Source: Gracilaria domingensis (lineage: Eukaryota; Rhodophyta; Florideophyceae; Gracilariales; Gracilariaceae). From it: DNA of 64,000 nucleotides. The notes beneath the pieces were generated by a model, which made no database searches, was not told where the DNA came from, and saw only the letters and a list, made by a program, of their open reading frames with translations. The DNA lies in the NCBI GenBank assembly GCA_022539475.1, contig VCMS01000247.1:19596-83595 (forward strand), given 5' to 3'. Positions 58,301 to 64,000 of this stretch are shown piece by piece (within the stretch, counting starts at the first letter, position 1; each line of letters begins with the position of its first letter). Made by a program: the position numbers and the translations under genes.

Positions 58301-58586
58301 ATCCTTGAACTGCATTTCCCTCCGCTGGGCCACGGATGACGAGGAAGATCACACATTGCAAACCTCCAATTCTCTAAAACGGTCAGCAACTGCATCTGTA
58401 TTCCCATGGTTCGGTCTTGTCCCATTCTCTTCGATGAAAGGCTCGGTACACATCCTCCGACAAAACTATCGCGCACGCCCCTTTTTCCCTCCATTGCACT
58501 GGAAGTTCCACCGATTCTACATTAACAGATTCTATCGCAATCCCCGAGCTCGTTTACACTACCATCCAATCACCAAACTTTCGTAA
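55368..58586 (+). CDS. KDZ/Plavaka-like transposase, intact
   Basis: This uninterrupted frame of 1072 codons is by far the longest in the window. The N-terminus carries a C2HC zinc finger (C5-X3-C9-X12-H22-X3-C26), as is usual in Plavaka proteins, then a Ser/Pro/Thr-rich linker to about residue 130. The core reads HDPSITGTDSFVGLVQLYSD (YSD, candidate catalytic D), TSYPLHITLLNF, TLVGYIP, LKPLYHIGMKGFPFRDAKG, CHPVISNYSADIPEAKDILA (the aDypEq block) and CHRCLLPRSKL, a second zinc-binding pair. These blocks in this order match Plavaka and related Kyakuja-Dileera-Zisupton transposases. The start has a good context (GCCATGC). The stop overlaps the 3' end of the convergent gene by 17 bp. Open reading without decay suggests recent activity or selection. 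Confidence 0.7.
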   Translation: MHNCCFPRCSFHTQSLASLAQHQKRCRHRNDPNPFLTPTPHRGSHFPPRTKRRRLNNTEPPSFPPSNRPSDNVALADDDPYLQEQLALSLRSSDAAQILSPHHQLASQSPSTGSGNAFSPSPPSQKDHIHNLVTYISSIATKLGKRSADELINILKQSTFPSSLFQTSITSAAECLKLHSKIFEETVSSIGFTSTIIHDKNHNFSATLYLRDPVQVLLQQLRLASHSNSFFHPVKQASRTGTTAIAHPMASELGRHFVPTIKRHIMHSPDPDVIWHDPSITGTDSFVGLVQLYSDKSSTSLKSSSVTSYPLHITLLNFNDSFRRKCITQNYTLVGYIPTSFTSDSSSTDTDSLEVAPSTPSVTRIVRMQLVQESLETILKPLYHIGMKGFPFRDAKGVLRQCHPVISNYSADIPEAKDILAVLHGTKPSTPCHRCLLPRSKLNLYQPTLTERTLSHTLQTRKRHDDLLLEADSALLSHRPRVARNLKEEAAELLHSTSLSPYKSFLESYPLLNISSLLTPYSIFSFEPLHNFHLGISKLIKLATIERLKSDSLHTSVGFNGSSRSFRSIRTSILTHANSILADIERSFPAPGLHIDFSTSEKGKSLNGFFTTDGIRGMLEAKDYRALDMVFSFIGAFFDRCCGEVSPAPITTIFTSYVDLVNNVLHYHTAPEWSDDRLRSLETLIKNFKTQTVSVLGPYQASNFRTLKFHLLDHIIPDIRRYGGLHFGDAGVYQHAHLLFKNHYRRTSRRRSTAHKETVDSIQESQDFLHSISVRKHFSMSTNSANRLSQRCPSMVRDGSSFSLFDIITADKYLRSHPNVPSFALTDLFSKTTLQFINQISRDALSSFRTLSLETLQPLDNPHDIKITVVNSAYIVSGFCPSLDDYNRHFQCIRLREVEISLCERIFATTSFGPSKSPKFSTVLVNGTPPPGCDFPTACVCKVFALVCFSRCNQSNSDSEFAFVRFFEVTEPLDNIDESLNCISLRWATDDEEDHTLQTSNSLKRSATASVFPWFGLVPFSSMKGSVHILRQNYRARPFFPPLHWKFHRFYINRFYRNPRARLHYHPITKLS

Positions 58587-60066
58587 CGTAAACCATAATG
58601 CAGTAGTGACGTTCTATCCATTTCTCCTCATGTAATCCTTGTTGCACAGACCTTTCCCTCACATCCCTCTCTGCAGTTATGTCGTAGAACATACGGTCTC
58701 CCCGACTGCAGCATCCAACATAGCAATCCAGTACAGCTCCGAGCTTCTCAGAGATCTCTCCCATAAACACATCTTCTCGGACAGCAAGGTACATTTTCCT
58801 TTTCGACGGAATCCAGTAAACCACAGTGCCCACCCGGTCATCATTTCCATGCCGCGCATCTTCAGCACTCGATGGGCCGTTTCTGAACTCTGTTGGATAA
58901 CTCTGCTGCATGCGGACCCTCACGGTCTTCAGTATACTCTCAAGTGCCAGTGGTAGATATTTCCCGAACAAGTTGGAGAACAACACTTGTCTCTTACCAC
59001 CTCTCCCTCGTTCAGACTCTGTCGCGCGAACAACGGACGCTATCCAGGCATCAAGGCGTGCCAGATGCATAATTGTTCCATCCACTGGATCCCTCTCTTC
59101 AGTATTCCTCGAACTTGTTTGTAAAACGTCGTAGCCCATGAACTCACGCAGCACCTCCAAGCTCAGGCTGTTCCGAAAAAGCAAGTCACATGGTTCATCT
59201 TCGGTTGCATGATATGAGTTAAAGCCCGAGAAACATATATCTTCTACCTTCTGAGTTCTCCACGACGACAGAATCTCACATCCATTTGCATCTTTGGGTA
59301 GGAGTTTTTCACGTACCTCTCTGGTTTGTATTTCATACTTGTTCTGCTCCCTTTCATCATTTTTTATCGGGGTCCTTACAAGCATGTCGTAACCTAGTCC
59401 CATCAATAACTTCTCCTTCGCATGGCGTTTTCGAACACCTATTGCATCACTTAAAGCCTGTTTCAACCTTCTGCGCAAACAAATGTCGTGCGTTAACTGT
59501 TTCACACAGTCATCTTCCATTTTCATTCCGCGGATAGATTCCCAACGTGGCTTCATTACCTCCGTCTCCACAATTTGCATCAACAAATGGTCGCCTCCAC
59601 CACGTACGGATGGCGTGTACGCCCTCATCTCCATGGCAAGATCCATAGGGCACCGTGGCACTATCTCCTTCCCATCAACAACCAGCACACTGTCGTCTTT
59701 CTCAGGTCCAACTGTCTCACTTCGGTTGCCCCAGTTCCTTGCCGGTATACTCATCTCGAAGCATAGCTCTCTTGTCTCGTCTTTGGCGTATTGAAGTATG
59801 GAGTCATAGACGGTCTTCGCAACACCAACAAACTCGTCGTTCACGTCAATGTTGTACCGCTTCCTGCTCTTGTTACTGTCACGTTCGTTCCTTTTCCCTC
59901 CACGTCTGAGAGGCTCTCTCAAAGAGTGTATGAGAACCTCTTGTTCTCTGACCTTAACCTCCAGTTGCTCTATGTTCTTCTGAGCAAGTCGTACGCTCAT
60001 TTTCAGACTTTGCTTGTCCTCTATTGTACGATACAGATCTCCCTTCAGTTTCCCGATCTTTTCCAA
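58570..60066 (-). CDS. Coiled-coil protein, main exon, unknown function
   Basis: A 498-codon frame, convergent with and overlapping the transposase by 17 bp. Residues 1-58 form a heptad-rich coiled coil (LLEKIGKLKGDLYRTIEDKQ, LAQKNIEQLEVKVREQEVLI), followed by a basic stretch (RRGGKRNERDSNKSRKRY) that could be a nuclear signal. A 400-residue region of mixed composition then contains WGNRSETVGPEKDD, MDLAMEMRAYTPSVRGGGDH, PRWESIRGM and DCYVGCCSRGDRMFYD. I recognise no enzyme motif. The frame start at 60066 is TTG and the first ATG is at 60000, but acidic and basic frames upstream suggest that this is the last exon of a spliced gene. As a neighbour of a KDZ-like transposase it may be an accessory subunit. 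Confidence 0.6.
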   Translation of the reverse strand: MEKIGKLKGDLYRTIEDKQSLKMSVRLAQKNIEQLEVKVREQEVLIHSLREPLRRGGKRNERDSNKSRKRYNIDVNDEFVGVAKTVYDSILQYAKDETRELCFEMSIPARNWGNRSETVGPEKDDSVLVVDGKEIVPRCPMDLAMEMRAYTPSVRGGGDHLLMQIVETEVMKPRWESIRGMKMEDDCVKQLTHDICLRRRLKQALSDAIGVRKRHAKEKLLMGLGYDMLVRTPIKNDEREQNKYEIQTREVREKLLPKDANGCEILSSWRTQKVEDICFSGFNSYHATEDEPCDLLFRNSLSLEVLREFMGYDVLQTSSRNTEERDPVDGTIMHLARLDAWIASVVRATESERGRGGKRQVLFSNLFGKYLPLALESILKTVRVRMQQSYPTEFRNGPSSAEDARHGNDDRVGTVVYWIPSKRKMYLAVREDVFMGEISEKLGAVLDCYVGCCSRGDRMFYDITAERDVRERSVQQGLHEEKWIERHYCIMVYVTKVW

Positions 60067-61177
60067 AAGCTCGTATGCGGAGTAAGGGATTCATCTTCAT
60101 CTTCTTCCATTGCACCATGCAGGGAAAAGCTCCGTGACAAAGCACCACGATCAACATCTTTATCGTTCCATACTTCTCTACGGGCGTTTGCTATGACAGG
60201 TTGCCGATCGTTCCCCCCCCCGTCTATTCTCATTTCCATGGTTCGTCCTTCTTCTGACCTGATTGAACCTGTTTCTCTGTGACTCACCTGTGACTGGTGT
60301 CGGTTTTATCTCGTCTTCGTCTTCGTCTTCCTTGTGTCTGGACCCAATATGAGGGACGGAATCATGCCTGCCTTCGATGGGAGCCATATGCGTTGCATTT
60401 CCGGCGTCCACGTTATCGTTCGCCTCCACTTTATCCTTGTCCTCGACGTCACTTGGGATATCTACTGCGTCCGTGACTCCCGCTCTTTCTTCCACTGCCT
60501 TTCTTGGCACGAGAGACACCCTCATTCATTTTCTCGTTCCTCTTCACTTTTCTCGAATCATAACTGTTACGTTCTGTTCCGGGAGCGCTTCTGGGTATCT
60601 CCCTATCCCCAGGTTCGGCTCTAGGTTCGGCTCTCACGATGGCGCAATCCACGGTTTCCATCTCCGCATTGTCATCCGCAGTTCCACCTTGTCGAACAAT
60701 CATCGATACGAGGACCTTCTGTCCTCCACTGCCTCTTGTCCTCCTTACATTCTGACGTACAGCCGTTCTTCTCTTATTTCCTTTCATCGCTTTGACATAT
60801 ACATTTCCATCATCACTGACCCTTGGTCTTCTATTGCAGCCATGTGGCGTGTAACAGGCCCACGCATTGCACTATCCTTGGCTTGAACGGTTTCACTTAC
60901 TGTGCGTTCCGTAGTGCATGTGGAAGCTCCTGACCTCCTCTCGGTTTTACTTCCGATACTGTAGATGAAGATTTTGGTTTGCGAAGTCCAGCACGAGGTG
61001 CTCGGCCTCGGCTACCTCTCCCATTAGTAGCACTACTTCGTGAGACGACCGCGCTCCTACGTTTGGCCACCCCAGTATCCCAGCGCTCCGGCGGTACCGA
61101 TGCCTTTCGCGGTTTACCACCTGCATGCTCCGCACGTTGAGGGCCATCCGAGATCCTTCGGCCTTCGTGCGCGGTAG
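60067..61177 (-). CDS. Probable upstream exons of the coiled-coil gene
   Basis: Minus-strand coding sequence continues upstream in shifting frames. About 61163-60908 reads basic, glycine-arginine-rich sequence (NGRGSRGRAPRAGLRKPKSS) and ends at a perfect GTAAGT donor (hexamer at 60891-60896). Next, 60787-60490 reads KGNKRRTAVRQNVRRTRGSG and later YDSRKVKR. Then 60500-60290 reads AVEERAGVTDAVDIPSDVED and HKEDEDEDEIKPTPVT, ending at GTGAGT. The region nearest the main exon reads EEDEDESLTP. GT-AG pairs can be drawn at each frame change, some implying introns shorter than 50 nt. There is a run of nine G residues at about 60210-60218 where a length error would change the frame. The exon model is approximate. 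Confidence 0.4.
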
Positions 61178-61615
61178 TATTATGGAACAGATATAGAAAC
61201 GTGAACGATACTGAAGTATATGATTGAGAGTGATATGTGAGGGTCACGTACTCGGTGTGCAGGACTGATATGTGAAGGGGAGGGGAATTTAACCTCGTAC
61301 TGCATATATGGAGAAAAGCATTCTGCAGCATTTGTGGCGGATCGGCATTCAATTTTTGGACCTTTCCCGGGTCCATATTCCGGACTTGGTCCGATTTTTC
61401 CGAATGTTGCGCCCTGCATATACAAGTACGGCACTTTCAACGATCTTTCATACCACTATATGCATCAATATGTTACACAGTACAGCTTGAGTGTACATAT
61501 GAGTAGTATTTCTGCAATCATAGCACAAGTGTTCAATACAATTTACTTCAACAAAAAGCTTTTCTCACTACATTGAGCCCATACGAAGTTCAAGGACATT
61601 GTCTGAGAACCTAGG
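61178..61615. other. Intergenic region between coiled-coil and methyltransferase genes
   Basis: No gene is recognised. The minus frame that begins at 61376 runs through this region without motif and probably represents promoter and 5' UTR of the coiled-coil gene. Around 61560-61615 should lie the 3' end and poly(A) site of the methyltransferase gene, but no clear AATAAA was seen on the minus strand. Confidence 0.4.
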
Positions 61616-63600
61616 TTAACCTTTCCCAAGGATATGTGGGTCCATAGTCAACGTAAATTTCGTCGTGCTCCTTAATGTCCTTGAGGCCGTGACTACGAGG
61701 AGTCTGTAGTTCTCCAAAAGCCCCAAAGTTGTAGCCTGATACTCTGTGGGCTGGCGAATGAATACATTTGGTTTGCGTGCCATGTTAGAATCCATTTCTT
61801 CCAATTCCTTGTCCTCATCACCTTCACGATATGACGCGTCATTGATATAGCCCGCTACACAGAAAGGAGCAGGAACTATCCAGGCATGACCAGCGTTGAC
61901 TTCAGTATCATAATGCGGGAGAGTGTTGTACATTTGCCCCTTCACCCTCACTTGCATGCAATACTTCCTGAACCGAGATGCAGTGGCCCCAGCATTCCGT
62001 CTCCATACGTCAAATGTGTGGTATTGCGTCGGCTTAGATCATGATACACCAAGGTCCCATAAAAGTATCCAATAACCTCCCCTTCGGAAAACGCCCTACT
62101 CGTAAATACTCCATTTCCACTTGCTGCATGTTTGATATTCGACTTCTTCACATAGAGCCATAGCGATGTCGCCTCGACAGAGAGTAAAGTGTGACTGTCC
62201 AACGTAGTCATCTTCCCTTGTAAGGCAAGTGGCCACTCATGGAACGGTTTCTCTTTGTACGTAGTGATAAGACCAGGTTCATTCCAATAGGTGGATAGGT
62301 ACGACATGATATGGAATGGGAAAGATTGGTACGATGGGAATCCCTTGGGTGCATTCCATATAGTCGAAGTCTTTCGTTTCCGTTCAGGAAATTTGGCATC
62401 CACCACATAAGACGCTTGAACTACCTCATTCGTAACCGGTTCTTTCATCTTCAATTCATTGCGCCACACCTTTCTTGCGTAATGCACAATAGCATTGTGC
62501 TTGGCATGAGAGAAACACTGCTCATCTTGCTCACATCCAATGAAACGCCGAGGCCCCTCAATATCCATACATGCCAGCGCGCACGAGAACGTCCCGGAGT
62601 AGAGATCAACCACAACATCCCCGGGATTCGAGAACCTCGCTATCAGCTCCATCAGTAGCTGCCTCGACTTTTGTTCTGGACGAGCCTTCGCGGTTCGAAT
62701 TCTTCTACCACTCTTCACTCTCCATCGGAGACTCTCCCCAGGCGTAAGATTTGGAACCTGGTCAATGATAGAATAGTGCCCAGGATAGCGAGCTGAAACG
62801 TAGTTGAAGTTCTGATAGTTCACCATTACCTTCTGTTCCGCGTACGGGTTTCCATTCCTCACGCCATGCACGGCGTACTCCGTCGCCCCAAACAGGCGAG
62901 TAGTATTACGCGCAGGGTTCTTCAAGGGGTTCGAACGAGAACGAATGAAGTTCATGGGCGTCGAATCCACTAAGAATGATGCGGTTTTCTTTCCGCTTGC
63001 GTCCTCCGACTTGTGCTCTCGCAAAATCTCTTCCCAGTCTCCAAACTGGTCGATACTGCAGAACAAAACGAAATGTCCTCCTGGTCGAAGCATGGATGCC
63101 ATGATGTCCGCAGTATTGTCCATATCATCGTCAGCCAATTCGTCGTACTCGCTGTCGCGGATGCCATATGGTGGGTCTGTGAGCACGAACTGAACGTTGC
63201 CTTCCAAAGATGTATCCGATGGGAAGATAGTACCATGGGCCTCCACCAGTTCGTCATATCCGACACAATGCATTGAGAATTGCTTCTCCATGCTTCCTCG
63301 CACCACATCTAGAGCATTTAACGTGCGCGTGTCATCAAAGTCATGAGGGGGGAGAACCCCATCTGGAACGTATCTTTCGCCCAACAGAGCACCAGGTGTA
63401 TCACCTTCTTCATTGTCGCTATCGAGGATGACGATGACATCGGAGTTAACTGAGCTTTTCCCTGCGGCGTTCCTCTTGGAGGAGCTCGGAATCTGTATCG
63501 AGTCCTCAACCTTAACCGTGACGGTATTACTTCCTCCATCCTGCCCTGAAGGAGCGGCCCTAGGGATAAGTCGAGATGGTTGGAAGTTATGTACAGACAA
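61616..63600 (-). CDS. DNA amino-methyltransferase fused to a SET-like domain
   Basis: The first 550 codons (63600-61948) hold: a flexible N-terminus with VIVILDSDNEEGD (residues 55-67), like a SUMO-interaction motif followed by acids; methyltransferase motif IV DPPY (142-145) in VQFVLTDPPYGIRDSEY; RPGGHFVLFCS; and motif I DVVVDLYSGTFSCALAC (about 328-344) with GCEQDEQC. Motif IV preceding motif I marks a beta-class DNA N6-adenine/N4-cytosine enzyme. From about residue 493, GNGVFTSRAFSEGEVIGYFY starts a SET-like domain. It continues after a one-base frame change near 61955 (to 61616) with GYINDASYREG, where SET proteins have NHS, and ARKPNVFIRQ. The change may be a frameshift mutation or an assembly error. 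The frame has no ATG before residue 104, so an upstream exon is likely. Confidence 0.65.
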
Positions 63601-64000
63601 TCGCTTGACGAATAGGAGACACTAACTCTTCGGAGATTACATTGAAACGGGTGGTACTTCGTGCGGGGCGGCAGGGTCTTGAAGCTTTCCAACAAATTTC
63701 CATCTGACGTTGGGGACAATTTTGTATTGAGCCATTCAACACAATCTTGCTAAAATCTTTGCCAAGAATTCCTTTTGCCATACTCCCGTAAAAGTTGGGC
63801 GTCGATGTATCCGGAAATAGTATTTGAACCAAGAAACGGTTGTCGTTCACACCAACGTAGGTTTCAGGTTCTTCACCCAACGTATTTGAAGTGACTCCGG
63901 ACTGTACCCAACAGAGCGGGATTCAATGGACATGAAACCCAAGCGACTCTTTTCTACAAGCAGGTATGGCAGCAATATCTGCTCACCATCACCAAAGGCC
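63601..64000 (-). other. Probable upstream exon(s) of the methyltransferase gene
   Basis: Minus-strand frames here are open and could be exons: 63880-63640 (VGVNDNRFLVQILFPDTSTP) could join the methyltransferase frame if GTAATC near 63640 is a donor and GTCAAG| near 63604 an acceptor. That intron would be only about 38 nt and has no clear branch site. Further upstream, to the window end, another frame reads LLPYLLVEKSRLGFMSIESR. The true start may be outside the window. Confidence 0.3.

Noticed and set aside
63604-63642. 38-nt intron at the start of the methyltransferase gene
   Set aside because: GTAATC...CAAG gives the right frame, but the length is very short and no branch site is visible; kept only as a possibility.
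1-64000. CRISPR arrays, bacterial operons, rRNA genes
   Set aside because: No regularly spaced direct repeats with unique spacers, no Shine-Dalgarno-led gene strings and no conserved rRNA blocks were seen.

Overview
This window is eukaryotic nuclear DNA. It is very poor in intact host genes and consists mostly of transposable elements at all stages of decay. There are no bacterial operons and no rRNA genes, and I could not recognise a tRNA or CRISPR array by eye. The minus strand at 53.8-55.0 kb carries spliceosomal intron signals (GTAAGT donors, a gCTAAC branch site, CAG acceptors). The range of elements is wide: two Ty1/copia-type, one DIRS-like, hAT, PIF/Harbinger, three pogo-like, one piggyBac-like and one KDZ/Plavaka-like element, plus several MITEs. 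This mix fits an alga or another aquatic protist or fungus-like lineage. A red alga is my best guess, but nothing in the window proves it.

Layout. 1-2.07 kb: the end of a small TIR element, then non-coding DNA. 2.07-7.28 kb: a young Ty1/copia element with 343-bp LTRs that differ at one base, a 5-bp target duplication, a half-tRNA-type primer site and a single stop inside integrase. 8.0-13.0 kb: a hAT relic between two islands of degenerate GATATCC/ATGTCC repeats. 13-23 kb: mostly non-coding, with three MITE-like elements; one sits inside a dispersed repeat whose unoccupied copy lies at 31.5-31.9 kb. 23.5-26.5 kb: a Harbinger pair (accessory protein on plus, transposase on minus). 27-29.2 kb: a DIRS-like reverse transcriptase/RNase H relic. 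33.8-37.4 kb: two pogo-like relics in tandem. 39.8-45.1 kb: an unusual island of broken host-type genes, namely an Oca/Siw14-like phosphatase, a Ser/Thr kinase, a possible IPT/TIG-type extracellular protein and a PP2C phosphatase. 47.4-51.3 kb: a piggyBac-like transposase relic followed by a YqaJ-like nuclease domain, then a third pogo-like fragment. 51.6-53.1 kb: a second, older copia relic on the minus strand.

53.5-64 kb differs from everything else: it is GC-richer, has long open frames and has strong splice signals. A divergent TATA pair separates a tandemly duplicated, spliced minus-strand gene from a 1072-residue KDZ/Plavaka-like transposase. The transposase overlaps the 3' end of a convergent coiled-coil gene by 17 bp. 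Next comes a minus-strand gene fusing a DNA amino-methyltransferase (DPPY type) to a SET-like domain, with a SUMO-interaction-like motif in its N-terminal part. My main hypothesis is that this block is one large multigene transposon carrying its own chromatin-modifying enzyme. Neither terminus is established, and the right end probably lies beyond the window.
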